A DNA stretch of 22,481 nt from Alkalibacterium iburiense (GCF_039521845.1 NZ_BAAACW010000095.1:1-22481), one strand, 5' to 3'; shown: positions 1 to 7,922, counted from the stretch's first letter. A program made the numbers and translations. Notes: a model not told the origin generated them from the sequence alone.

Positions 1-78
1 CATCCACCCCCATTATAAAGGATTTTTTTATGGCATGGAATAGTTAAAACTTTAATGCAACACTAGTGATAGTAAACA

Positions 79-92
79 TGGAAGCTCTTGCA
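79..92 (+). promoter_or_regulatory. Possible CcpA (cre-like) site upstream of the sugar-binding protein gene
   Basis: The 14-mer TGGAAGCTCTTGCA resembles the cre consensus TGWAARCGYTWWCA, but it lacks the central CG and has G at the W position. It lies about 30 bases before the ribosome-binding site of a sugar-uptake operon, which is where carbon catabolite control would be expected. No clear -35/-10 pair was found in 1-118. This is a weak match supported mainly by context. Confidence 0.25.
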
Positions 93-133
93 TTTTTAAA
101 TGATGCAGGAAGAAAAGAATGGGAGGAATAATC

Positions 134-1486
134 ATGTTAGAGAGTAAGAAGTCGTTATATAAAGGATTGATTTTACTTTCAACAGTTGGCGTGCTTGCGG
201 CATGCGGAAATGAAGGGGACATACCCGGAGTAGAAAATGGGACAGATCCGAATACCGATAATGGGGCTGATAATGGATCAGAACCAGCAGGTGATGGGGA
301 AGATATCAGCCTGAACATTATGCAGGGAAAAGTTGAGTTTAATAGTCAGTTTAATGAATTAGCTCAAATGTATATGGATGAAAATCCTAATATCACCATT
401 GAAATTACATCAGTCGGTGGAGGAACGGACTACTTTACGCAATTAACCACTCGTATGTCTGCTGGTGATGAACCAGATATCTTTAGTGTGGCTGGACCTA
501 ATGAAATAGAGCAGATGTCTGATTATATGACGGATTTATCTGATACAGATTTAGCATCGGCAGCTCTAGAGGGTATGCTTGATAATGTCACTCAGGATGA
601 TGGAACGGTTATGGCTCTTCCTTATAACTTGGAAGGATACGGCTATATTTATAACAGAGAAGTTTTTGATGCAGCAGGTATTGACCCTGAAGCGATTAGC
701 ACCTATGAAGACTTAGAAGAAGCGGTGCAGACCTTAGACGAACAGAAAGAAGATTTGGGTATTGAAGCTGTCTTCGCTTTACCTGGAGCAGAAGGCTGGG
801 TTATGGGTGACCACTTAGCGAATGTGTACTTAAGTCATGAATTTAATCAGGATGTGAATGAAGCGTACAATGCCGAAACCTTAGAGTTTGAAAGAGGCGA
901 TGAGTTCCAGCGCATGCTTGATTTACAGGCAGAGCATTCAATGGAACCTATTTTAAGTTTGGATTACTCTCAGCAAGTGGAGGAATACTTCTCACTTGGT
1001 CAAGTCGCTATGATTCAGCAAGGGAACTGGGTGTATCCGACAATCGAACAGATGGATCCTGAATTTGCAGAAAACTCCATCGGCATGATACCCATTCCTC
1101 TTGAAGGACATGAAAATCAGTTGCCTGTAGGTATTCCGAACTACTGGGCAGTTAATGGAAATAAAGACGATGCAACCGTTCAGGCAGCTAAAGACTTCTT
1201 GGATTGGATGTACCTTTCGGAAGAAGGAAAACAGTTTGTGATTGATGAGTTTAACTTTGTTCCTGCTTATGAGGGGTATGAAGATTTAGAAATAAACGAT
1301 CCCCTTTCTCAGGTTGTTTATGACTATTCAGAAAGCGGAGAAACCATTGGATGGATTTTCACTGGCTATCCAACAGGATTCACGAATAATGAATTTGGAC
1401 CGAATTTACAAGCTTATTTAGGTGGAGAAATGACCTGGGACGAAATGATTGAGAATTCTATTTCTGCTTGGGAATCTCTCCAATAA
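134..1486 (+). CDS. Extracellular sugar-binding lipoprotein of a CUT1 ABC transporter (MelE/MsmE-like)
   Basis: This 450-residue protein is probably the membrane-anchored binding component that captures an oligosaccharide outside the cell and delivers it to the two permeases encoded next. The N-terminus has lysines, a hydrophobic stretch and the lipobox LAAC, with the lipidated Cys at residue 24. An Asp/Gly/Asn/Glu-rich linker of about 35 residues follows, then a family 1-type solute-binding fold, including the typical segment 'AGDEPDIFSVAGP' near residue 110. The start at 134 is preferred over an in-frame ATG at 119 because GGGAGGA at 121-127 sits six bases before it. A hairpin follows the stop and the permease genes come next. 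An alpha-galactoside such as melibiose or raffinose is inferred as ligand from the nearby GH4 alpha-galactosidase and the B. subtilis mel gene order; the sequence alone does not prove it. Confidence 0.9.
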   Translation: MLESKKSLYKGLILLSTVGVLAACGNEGDIPGVENGTDPNTDNGADNGSEPAGDGEDISLNIMQGKVEFNSQFNELAQMYMDENPNITIEITSVGGGTDYFTQLTTRMSAGDEPDIFSVAGPNEIEQMSDYMTDLSDTDLASAALEGMLDNVTQDDGTVMALPYNLEGYGYIYNREVFDAAGIDPEAISTYEDLEEAVQTLDEQKEDLGIEAVFALPGAEGWVMGDHLANVYLSHEFNQDVNEAYNAETLEFERGDEFQRMLDLQAEHSMEPILSLDYSQQVEEYFSLGQVAMIQQGNWVYPTIEQMDPEFAENSIGMIPIPLEGHENQLPVGIPNYWAVNGNKDDATVQAAKDFLDWMYLSEEGKQFVIDEFNFVPAYEGYEDLEINDPLSQVVYDYSESGETIGWIFTGYPTGFTNNEFGPNLQAYLGGEMTWDEMIENSISAWESLQ

Positions 1487-1492
1487 ATTGAT

Positions 1493-1529
1493 AAAAGGGC
1501 CATATTCTATATCAAGAGATGGCCCTTTT
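1493..1529 (+). terminator. Intercistronic hairpin between binding protein and permease genes
   Basis: An 11-bp perfect inverted repeat (AAAAGGGCCAT at 1493-1503, ATGGCCCTTTT at 1519-1529) with a 15-base loop begins six bases after the binding-protein stop. The run of four T's lies in the 3' arm and is followed by mixed AT, so it looks like a leaky terminator or an RNA-stabilising stem. Such hairpins after binding-protein genes usually give more binding protein than permease. Confidence 0.75.
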
Positions 1530-1570
1530 ACTATTTAAATTCAATTATATAAGAGAAAGGGTAGAAACAG

Positions 1571-2431
1571 ATGAGAAATAAAGAACTCAGTTTTTGGCTG
1601 TTTATCACACCAGTTCTATTAAGTCTGTCATTAGTTGTCATTATACCTGTGCTAACGGGATTATTTTATTCCTTCACAGACTGGAATGGATTAAGTTTTG
1701 ACAATTTTATAGGCTTGGCTCATTACCGAAGATTGCTGGATGATGATCAGTTCATGCAATCACTCTGGTTTACTTTTCGATTTGCCTTTGTCAGTATTAT
1801 TGTATTAAACATTTTAGGCTTAGGCTTAGCACTTCTTGTGACAAGTAAATTGAAATCCCGCAATATATTAAGAACAGTATTTTTCATGCCGAACCTTATT
1901 GGTGGATTGATTTTAGGGTTTGTGTGGCAATTTATATTTATCAGAGTATTTGCGAATCTAGGTAGTGTGATTGGCGTTGAAGCTCTTCAAGGCTGGCTTT
2001 CTACTCCAGAGACCGGTTTTTGGGGCCTTATCATTTTAACCGTCTGGCAACAGGCTGGGTATATCATGATTATTTATATTGCCTATTTACAAGGGATTCC
2101 TAAAGAATTAATTGAATCAGCCAATATCGATGGAGCGACACCATTTCAGAAGTTCCGCTACATTATATTCCCGCTGATTGCACCAGGTTTCACCGTTTCG
2201 ATGTTTTTGACCTTATCGAATTCGTTTAAAATCTATGATCAGAACCTCTCCTTAACAGGGGGCGGACCATATAACTCCACTCAGATGGTGGCCATGAATA
2301 TCGTAGATACCGCTTTTTCAAGTAATCAAATGGCTTATGGACAAGCCAAAGCGGTTATCTTTTTCATCATAGTTGCGGCCTTTTCGCTCTCCCAAGTGTA
2401 TTTCAGTAAGAGAAGAGAGGTTGATTTATAA
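1571..2431 (+). CDS. CUT1 sugar ABC transporter permease, MalF/UgpA type
   Basis: This 286-residue integral membrane protein would form one half of the sugar translocation channel. It starts with a short cytoplasmic tail and a hydrophobic helix (about residues 8-31) and has several more membrane segments. The EAA loop that docks on the ATPase is clear near residues 180-205: 'ESANIDGATPFQKF', then 'IIFPLIAPG'. The C-terminus ends in a short Arg/Lys-rich tail (KRREVDL). AGAAAGG lies about ten bases upstream. The stop overlaps the next start by one base (TAATG), indicating translational coupling with the partner permease. It corresponds in position to B. subtilis MelD (AmyD). No ATPase gene is adjacent, so a shared MsmX-like ATPase is inferred. 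Confidence 0.93.
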   Translation: MRNKELSFWLFITPVLLSLSLVVIIPVLTGLFYSFTDWNGLSFDNFIGLAHYRRLLDDDQFMQSLWFTFRFAFVSIIVLNILGLGLALLVTSKLKSRNILRTVFFMPNLIGGLILGFVWQFIFIRVFANLGSVIGVEALQGWLSTPETGFWGLIILTVWQQAGYIMIIYIAYLQGIPKELIESANIDGATPFQKFRYIIFPLIAPGFTVSMFLTLSNSFKIYDQNLSLTGGGPYNSTQMVAMNIVDTAFSSNQMAYGQAKAVIFFIIVAAFSLSQVYFSKRREVDL

Positions 2432-3246
2432 TGAAAAGAGACAAAAAGTATATTATCTTAGAAATATTCGGTATATTACTCGGTATTGTTTGGATATCTC
2501 CCTTTTATCTGATGTTAGTCAACAGTTTTAAAGCACCGAGAGATATCTTTGCCGGTGTGTTAGCTCCACCAACAGAATTTAACTGGAGTAACTATGTACA
2601 GGCATTTGACGATTTGAATTTCATACGCTCGTTCTTTAACTCGCTTATTATCACTGTTGCCAGTGTCGCGATTATTATCCTCTTTTCATCAATGGCAGGG
2701 TATGCTTTAGCGCGAAACAAATCCTGGTTAAGTGGAGCCATCTTAATGCTGTTTGTTGCGGCTATGTTGATTCCATTCCAATCGGTTATGATTCCTTTAA
2801 CGTCTCTATTCGGTCAAGCTGGCATGTTAAACCGAGTGGGACTTATCTTCATGTATTTAGGCTTTGGTTGTAGTTTAGCTATATTTTTATACCATGGCGC
2901 GATGACACGGGTATCCGTTTCACTCGATGAAGCAGCGATTATTGATGGGGCGAACAAGTTTCAGATTTTCTGGAAGATTGTTTTTCCGTTATTAAGTCCT
3001 ATATCAGTAACTGTAGCGATACTGAATGTTATTTGGATTTGGAATGACTATCTCTTACCGTCACTTGTCCTAAGTAGACAAAGTGAAACCATTCCAATCA
3101 GAATGTTTTACTTTTTCGGACAGTACACACGTCAGTGGCATTTAGCTTTAGCAGGACTAACCATCGCCATTATCCCTGTCATTATCTTTTACTTTAGTGC
3201 TCAAAAAAGCATTATAGAAGGAGTGACAGAAGGGGCAGTGAAATAA
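2431..3246 (+). CDS. CUT1 sugar ABC transporter permease, MalG/UgpE type
   Basis: This 271-residue membrane protein is the second permease subunit. It has the MalG-type arrangement: a first helix at about residues 8-28, the periplasmic-side loop 'NSFKAPRDIF', and an EAA loop near residues 165-190 ('DEAAIIDGANKFQIF', then 'IVFPLLSP'). The last helix ends in 'AQKSIIEGVTEGAVK', a typical C-terminus for this family. Its ATG shares one base with the preceding stop, so the two subunits should be made in equal amounts. It corresponds to B. subtilis MelC (AmyC). The substrate is inferred from context only. Confidence 0.93.
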   Translation: MKRDKKYIILEIFGILLGIVWISPFYLMLVNSFKAPRDIFAGVLAPPTEFNWSNYVQAFDDLNFIRSFFNSLIITVASVAIIILFSSMAGYALARNKSWLSGAILMLFVAAMLIPFQSVMIPLTSLFGQAGMLNRVGLIFMYLGFGCSLAIFLYHGAMTRVSVSLDEAAIIDGANKFQIFWKIVFPLLSPISVTVAILNVIWIWNDYLLPSLVLSRQSETIPIRMFYFFGQYTRQWHLALAGLTIAIIPVIIFYFSAQKSIIEGVTEGAVK

Positions 3247-3262
3247 GCAGGAGGTGAAGGCA

Positions 3263-3955
3263 ATGGGGGAGAAAGTCTATCTGAAACTTTATGAATTATC
3301 GCGGTTACTATTAAACTTTTTTGTTTTTAATGTCATCTGGTTTATCCTTACTATTCCGATGTGGGTCGTCGTTTTTCAGCTCTTTCTTATAGAGGATACA
3401 GCTAGCTTATATATCTTAGTTCCGATATTAACTCTATTACTTCCCTTTGTTTTCTTTCCTCCGACTCAAGCTTTGTTTGCGACAATGAGGGAAATAATAA
3501 TACAAGATGACTGGATACATGTGAAAGTATTTTTTACGTTTTATACCTCCAGTTTTAAGAATAGTTTGATTGCTGGTATTTTATTTACAGGATTGGCTAT
3601 CAGCTTGTCTTATTCGATTTATTTAAGCTGGCAACTGAACCTTATCCTGATGATTGTATTAGCTGTCATTCTTTTCTACTTGTTTTTGTTCGGCCTTTAC
3701 TTTTTCTTTATGGAGTCGCATTTTGATATGAATTTAGGGTGGAAACTGAAACAAGCTCTTGTGTTTGTCATGGGGCACCCGGTTAGTTCCATCGGTAACT
3801 TTTTATTATTTGTGTTCATTCATTTTGTCGTATGGAGTGTTTCACCCGTCATCTCATTTCTCATTGGGATGGCCTTAACGAGTTATTTTTCCATTTATCT
3901 CTTTATGCGGAAAATGAACAAACTGGTTGAAAGGAAAACAGAGACAGCTAAATAA
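3263..3955 (+). CDS. DUF624 (YesL-like) membrane protein
   Basis: This is a predicted 230-residue polytopic membrane protein of about five or six helices with almost no soluble part. The N-terminal segment after a short Lys-containing head ('NFFVFNVIWFILTIPMWVV') and the mid-protein 'FFPPTQALFATMRE' are characteristic of the DUF624/YesL family. Its members often lie in operons with CUT1 sugar transporters in Bacilli; their role is not established. ATG 3263 is chosen over an upstream GTG at 3254 because AGGAGGTG at 3249-3256 overlaps that GTG and is well spaced for 3263. Only 16 bases separate it from the permease gene, so it is the last gene of the transporter operon, ending in a strong terminator. 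It may help assemble or regulate the transporter, which is inference. Confidence 0.82.
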   Translation: MGEKVYLKLYELSRLLLNFFVFNVIWFILTIPMWVVVFQLFLIEDTASLYILVPILTLLLPFVFFPPTQALFATMREIIIQDDWIHVKVFFTFYTSSFKNSLIAGILFTGLAISLSYSIYLSWQLNLILMIVLAVILFYLFLFGLYFFFMESHFDMNLGWKLKQALVFVMGHPVSSIGNFLLFVFIHFVVWSVSPVISFLIGMALTSYFSIYLFMRKMNKLVERKTETAK

Positions 3956-4000
3956 GTGTAAAAACGGTGTCCGTTTAGTTGGACACCGTTTTTACACTTA
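3953..4000. terminator. Bidirectional terminator with a 20-bp perfect stem
   Basis: Bases 3953-3972 and 3981-4000 are perfect reverse complements separated by an 8-base loop. The GC-rich core (CGGTGTCC/GGACACCG) is flanked by an A-run on the left and a T-run on the right, so it works as an intrinsic terminator in both directions. The left arm includes the DUF624 stop codon and the right arm ends two bases from the melA stop, so it serves both converging transcripts. Confidence 0.93.
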
Positions 4001-4002
4001 TT

Positions 4003-5313
4003 TTAGTGATAAGTCGGAAGATAATCCCCGTGGGCTTCTATTAACTCATCTACCATGGCCTTTATATCATAAATGGAAAGTTCAGAGTTAGTATGAGGAT
4101 CAAGCAAAGCTGCTTGATAAATTTTTTCTTTGTCTAAAGTCAAAGCCGCTTCCACGGTGAGCTGATGGACATTGATATTAGTTCTATTTAATGCAGCTAG
4201 CTGAGTCGGAAGATCTCCAACTACAGTGGGTTGAATGCCGTTTTTATCTACCAGACAAGGAACTTCTACACAACTGTCTTGAGGCAGGTTAGTAATTAAC
4301 CCAGTATTCAATACATTCCCGGCAATGACAGTCGGCTTCCCTGTGGTCATAGCGTCCATGATGTAAGATGCATATTCTCTGCTTCTTTCATGAGTTAACT
4401 CACCATTGTTGACTATCTCATCTCTCTGATGCTCCCACCCTTTAATCTGTTCCGCACAGCGTCTTAAATACTCGTCAATTGGGATCTGAAAACGATCAAT
4501 GAGCTCTGGGTATTTCTCTTTGATGAAGTAGGGATGATACTCAGCGTTGTGTTCACTGGATTCAGTTACATAGTAGCCAAAGTGCTTCATCAACTCAAAT
4601 CGAACAGAATCAGGGTGAGGATTCGCTTTTTCTGCGGCTAATCGTTTGATTTCCGGGTAGAAATCCTCTCCGTTTTTAGTTATGTCAAGCAACCAGGCCA
4701 TATGGTTAATCCCTGCAATATTCCATTGGAAATCGTCTAAATGATAGTCATCTTCTATACCCAAATGCTGGAATAGTTCTGGCACGCAGACTTGAACACT
4801 GTGACATAAACCAACCGTTTTTATTTTAGTTGCTTTTAATACCCCTAAAGTCAGTATAGACATCGGATTCGTATAGTTCAGTAACCAAGCATCTGGACAA
4901 ACTTCTTCCATTTCTCTCGCAAACTCTAACATAACTGGTAAAGTACGTAAGCCTCTAAAAATACCACCAATTCCGGTCGTATCTCCAATTGTTTGCTTTA
5001 AACCATATTTTTTAGGTATCTCAAAGTCAATGACTGTACTCGGTTTATATCCCCCTACTTGAATCGCGTTAATTACAAAATCGGCATCTCGTAAAGCTTC
5101 TTTTCGGTTATCATAGGCTTCAATGGTTGCTCTAGTATCATTCGAATTTTTGTTGATGGTATGAAGCATGGATAAAGATTCATTCAATCGGGCTTCATCA
5201 ATATCGTAAAGAGCAATATGTGCGTCATGTAAGCTTGGAGTCAGCATCGCATCGCCTAAGATATTTTTTGCAAAAACTGTACTTCCAGCGCCTATAAACG
5301 TTATTTTCGTCAT
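4003..5313 (-). CDS. melA: Alpha-galactosidase, glycoside hydrolase family 4 (MelA)
   Basis: This 436-residue cytoplasmic enzyme is expected to hydrolyse alpha-galactosides by the unusual GH4 redox-elimination mechanism, which needs NAD+ and Mn2+. The N-terminal Rossmann motif 'FIGAGSTVFAKNILGD' starts at residue 6. Other family landmarks are 'LLNYTNPMS' (Asn149), 'GLCHSVQ' with metal ligand Cys170, 'AGINHMAW' with His204, and 'TESSEHNAEYHP'. The C-terminal segment 'CLVDKNGIQPTVVGDLP' closely matches E. coli MelA from memory, and the length is also close (451 there). TAAAAGGAG at 5321-5329 precedes the ATG. The gene converges on the transporter operon that probably imports its substrate; in B. 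subtilis it is co-directional, so the locus is rearranged here. Alpha-glucosidase or glucuronidase GH4 members are less likely given the MelA-like motifs. Confidence 0.93.
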   Translation of the reverse strand: MTKITFIGAGSTVFAKNILGDAMLTPSLHDAHIALYDIDEARLNESLSMLHTINKNSNDTRATIEAYDNRKEALRDADFVINAIQVGGYKPSTVIDFEIPKKYGLKQTIGDTTGIGGIFRGLRTLPVMLEFAREMEEVCPDAWLLNYTNPMSILTLGVLKATKIKTVGLCHSVQVCVPELFQHLGIEDDYHLDDFQWNIAGINHMAWLLDITKNGEDFYPEIKRLAAEKANPHPDSVRFELMKHFGYYVTESSEHNAEYHPYFIKEKYPELIDRFQIPIDEYLRRCAEQIKGWEHQRDEIVNNGELTHERSREYASYIMDAMTTGKPTVIAGNVLNTGLITNLPQDSCVEVPCLVDKNGIQPTVVGDLPTQLAALNRTNINVHQLTVEAALTLDKEKIYQAALLDPHTNSELSIYDIKAMVDELIEAHGDYLPTYH

Positions 5314-5329
5314 GAGTCGTCTCCTTTTA

Positions 5330-5343
5330 TGTAAGTGTTTTCT
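5330..5343 (-). promoter_or_regulatory. Candidate cre (CcpA) site in the melA leader
   Basis: On the plus strand the 14-mer reads TGTAAGTGTTTTCT, which differs from the cre consensus TGWAARCGYTWWCA at the central C and the last base. It lies between the melA ribosome-binding site and the probable -10 element, a standard position for a roadblock cre. Catabolite repression of an alpha-galactosidase would make sense, but the broken central CG lowers confidence. Confidence 0.4.
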
Positions 5344-5353
5344 TTCCTCTTAT

Positions 5354-5382
5354 AGTATACGTCATTGACAGAAAAATGAAAG
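5354..5382 (-). promoter_or_regulatory. Possible melA promoter
   Basis: On the minus strand a good -10 hexamer, TATACT (plus bases 5354-5359), has a weak -35, CTTTCA (plus bases 5377-5382), 17 bases upstream. It lies about 40 bases before the melA start. The -35 match is poor, which would fit activator dependence. Confidence 0.4.
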
Positions 5383-5475
5383 GGATAATTGCCTTTTCAG
5401 GTCGTTTTAAAAGAACTGAAATTAAATAATATGGTAAGCTGATAAAAATAAATAAAAGGGCTAGGAGGGGTTTGA

Positions 5476-6514
5476 ATGGGAAAAGAAACAAATCTTGATG
5501 CAGCAGAACAGAAACGGAAAGATTGGGAATACAAAGAAGGGTTAAAATCTCGGCTCATTGAAGTAGAAGCATTAACCAGAGGGTATCCTGTTAGACGCAT
5601 AAGTTTCGATACCACGATTATTACGATTAAAGGAAAAGCCTGTCTCTTTAAAGATATGAATGGGCCTTTATCTTCAGCGGCTATGAATGAAGTTGTAGAT
5701 AACAAGTATCTAGCGCGTACATTGGTAAAAGAACAAGATATTTCAGTTCCTGAATCAATTTATTTAAGAATCAGCGAACACGATAAAATGAAAGAATTTA
5801 TTCAACGCGTCGGTTTTCCCATTGTCATCAAGCCAAATAATTTAGCGCGAGGAATGGGTGTGTTTGTCAATGTGAACAGTGATGAACGGTTAAAAGAATG
5901 TTTAACCCTTATCTCTTCTATTGTAGGAAATGAACATGAAAAGATTCTTCTGGAACAGCAATTCATCGGAGACGATTATCGGGTATTTGTAGTTGATGGA
6001 AGAGTTATCGCTGTATCGAAGAGGGCTCGGGCAAATGTTGAGGGAGATGGTGTGCATGCATACCATAGAAGAACTCATTGACGAGAAAAATAAAATAAGA
6101 CTCTCGAATCCCTCGATGAGAGACTACCTCATACCAAAAGATCTCACCCAACTAAACCGTCTGAATCGGGAAGGCAAAGCTTTAGATTTTATTCCTGATG
6201 CAGGAGAAATTGTGGTTTTAAGAGACGAATCCAATATTGCCAATGGCGGAGAAAGCATTGATTACACGAATACAGCGCACCCTGACTTTAAAGACATCGC
6301 TATTCGAGCCGTTCAAGCTATTCCCGGTTTACATTATGCTGGTATTGATATTATCGCTAAGGACATTACCGAACAACCTGATATCTCTAACTACGTCTTA
6401 ACTGAAGTGGAATTTAGTCCAGGACCGGTTAGCATGTTTCCGTGGATTGGAGAACCAATTGATATGCCAGGATCAGTAATTGATTTTTATGAAAATAATT
6501 TGAGTAATTTTTAG
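5476..6514 (+). pseudogene. ATP-grasp ligase (glutathione synthetase / cyanophycin synthetase-like), frameshifted
   Basis: Two overlapping frames together encode one ATP-grasp ligase of about 344 residues. The first frame (5476-6081) has the N-terminal domain, the ATP-grasp entry 'DNKYLARTLVKEQDISVPE', the nucleotide lysine in 'FPIVIKPNNLARGMGV', and 'LLEQQFIGDDYRVFVVDG'. Homology then jumps frame: 'ANVEGDGVH' must continue as 'TIEELIDEKNK', followed by 'AGIDIIAKD' and 'LTEVEFSPGP' near the C-terminus. The jump is explained by a 4-bp tandem duplication, GCATGCAT at 6054-6061; removing one GCAT restores the frame. A strong ribosome-binding site (CTAGGAGGGG, 5461-5470) precedes the start. Such proteins ligate an amine to a carboxylate using ATP; substrates here are unknown, and the gamma-Glu-Cys ligase part of GshF is absent. 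The usual Mg-binding E-x-N near the C-terminus reads E-V-E. This is either a true pseudogene, a slippage-prone locus or an assembly error. Confidence 0.85.
6054..6061 (+). repeat. GCAT tandem duplication causing the frameshift
   Basis: Two adjacent copies of GCAT (6054-6057 and 6058-6061) fall exactly where the ATP-grasp reading frame breaks. One copy gives GTG-CAT-ACC-ATA-GAA (VHTIE), as expected for the family; two copies lead to a stop at 6079-6081. The octamer is palindromic. Confidence 0.85.
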
Positions 6515-6554
6515 GACTGAATAGATGCTTTAAAGCTCTTTTCTTTTATTAAAT

Positions 6555-6595
6555 AAACCAGAGTCGGTTGAGAGAAACCAATCGCTCTGGTTTTT
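6555..6595 (+). terminator. Terminator after the ATP-grasp gene
   Basis: AAACCAGAG (6555-6563) pairs with CTCTGGTTT (6585-6593). The interior can add GGTT/AACC pairing. Five T's (6591-6595) complete an intrinsic terminator 40 bases after the stop. Confidence 0.88.
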
Positions 6596-6610
6596 AAATA
6601 CATAAATAAG

Positions 6611-6640
6611 GTTACATTCTGAATAGGTGATAGGTATAAT
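6611..6640 (+). promoter_or_regulatory. Promoter of the MFS transporter gene
   Basis: A consensus -10 TATAAT at 6635-6640 has GTTACA (6611-6616, 4 of 6 matches to TTGACA) 18 bases upstream. It lies about 38 bases before the GTG start, just downstream of the preceding terminator. Confidence 0.6.
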
Positions 6641-6677
6641 GGAAAGAGTGATTTAAATAAAGTTAGGAGAATACTAG

Positions 6678-7907
6678 GTGCGAAATAAAAGCAGTAAACA
6701 TTGGATTGTGATGCTCACACTGTGTGGGGTAGCCATCAGTGCAGTCGGCTTACCCGTCATGACAAATGGGGTATTCATCCAACCGATAGCGGATAGTCTA
6801 GGCGTTTACCGAGGGACAGTATCTGTGCATAACACCATGACCTTATTGTTAAAAGCGGTGATGTCTTTGTACGCCCCTCGGTTAATTAGACGCTATACCT
6901 TTAAAAAAGCAATGATAATCGGCACTTTGTTAGCTGGTTTATCCAACTACTTTCTAGGATGGACCAACCAGATTTGGTTATTTAATGTACTGGGAACCAT
7001 AAGAGGGATAGGGACAGGTATGCTTGCTTGGGTTCCTTTAACTATTGTTATTAACGAGTGGTTTAGTGAGAAGCATGGTCTCGTGACAAGTATTGTCTTA
7101 AGTTTCAGTAGTATAACGGGAGCGATATTCTCGCCAATCTTTACGTCATTAATCCAATCTCTTGGCTGGGCTCAGTCTTACCGCATTATGGGTCTGTTGA
7201 TCATTTTATTTGCCTTGCCCATTATTCTGGTTCCTTTTACAGTCAATCCTAGAGAAAGCGGGTATCTGCCATACGGGCTAGTAGAAAAGGGTGAAAAGGA
7301 TTCAGGTCAAGCGAGAACTGTAATCCGACGTGAAGAAGGGGTAGAAGTATCTACTCTGTTATTTTCTCTTCTCTTTATCTTTACCTTGCTTCAGACGATG
7401 TTAATAGGAGTGCCACAGCACTTTCCAGGTTTTTCTGGAACAGTTGGCTGGCAAGAAAGTGTAGGGGCTACAATGTTGTCTATTGCAATGATTAGCAGCA
7501 TTGGCTTTAAACTGGGTCTCGGTTACATCAGCGATATAATTGGACCAGTCAAAAGTACGGTCAGTATTTTATCTTTTGTAGGATTAGCAAGTATACTCCT
7601 TATGTTAACGAGACGTGTTCCAATTCTATATATCGCTGCATTTTTCTATGGGTCGATATATGCTATCCCGTCAGTTAGTGTCACATTGCTGACTAAAGAA
7701 TTCTTTGGACGCTATCACTTTACACGCTTGTATCCCATTTTAGCTTTTTCAACCAGCTTAGGAGGAGCCATTTCTCTATCTTTAGTGGGGTTCATTTATG
7801 ACTTTACAGGTTCTTATGTCCCTGCATTTGCCGGATCTCTTGTCATAAATATCATTAATATCTGTGTCTTATTGTATTTAAACAAAGCGACACCCAAAAG
7901 AAGATGA
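6678..7907 (+). CDS. MFS transporter, monocarboxylate/OFA-like
   Basis: This 409-residue protein has the 12-helix major facilitator pattern in two halves joined by a charged loop at about residues 190-225 ('RESGYLPYG', then a Glu/Lys-rich stretch). The first helix region 'GLPVMTNGVFIQPIADSLG' and the later 'GTIRGIGTGMLAWVPLTIVINEWF' resemble the oxalate/formate antiporter and monocarboxylate permease branch. 'LGLGYISDIIGP' near residue 280 is the motif A-like loop of the second half. Translation starts at GTG 6678, with TTAGGAGA at 6663-6670 seven bases upstream. It has its own promoter and terminator, so it is a single-gene unit. A small organic acid substrate is family-level inference. Confidence 0.87.
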   Translation: MRNKSSKHWIVMLTLCGVAISAVGLPVMTNGVFIQPIADSLGVYRGTVSVHNTMTLLLKAVMSLYAPRLIRRYTFKKAMIIGTLLAGLSNYFLGWTNQIWLFNVLGTIRGIGTGMLAWVPLTIVINEWFSEKHGLVTSIVLSFSSITGAIFSPIFTSLIQSLGWAQSYRIMGLLIILFALPIILVPFTVNPRESGYLPYGLVEKGEKDSGQARTVIRREEGVEVSTLLFSLLFIFTLLQTMLIGVPQHFPGFSGTVGWQESVGATMLSIAMISSIGFKLGLGYISDIIGPVKSTVSILSFVGLASILLMLTRRVPILYIAAFFYGSIYAIPSVSVTLLTKEFFGRYHFTRLYPILAFSTSLGGAISLSLVGFIYDFTGSYVPAFAGSLVINIINICVLLYLNKATPKRR

Positions 7908-7922
7908 GCAGTATAAGGATAA

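Noticed and set aside
1..118. End of a gene upstream of the sugar-binding protein
   Set aside because: No frame gives a convincing C-terminus, so the stretch is treated as leader or promoter sequence.
119..133. Upstream in-frame ATG at 119 as the start of the sugar-binding lipoprotein
   Set aside because: It overlaps the ribosome-binding site GGGAGGA (121-127), has no site of its own, and would add residues before a normal lipoprotein signal that begins at 134.
5365..5389. TTGACA (5365-5370) and GATAAT (5384-5389) as a rightward promoter for the ATP-grasp gene
   Set aside because: The hexamers are good but only 13 bases apart, too short for sigma-A.
6054..6061. Programmed ribosomal frameshifting in the ATP-grasp gene
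   Set aside because: There is no slippery heptamer, and the frame is restored by removing a 4-base repeat copy, which fits a tandem duplication better.
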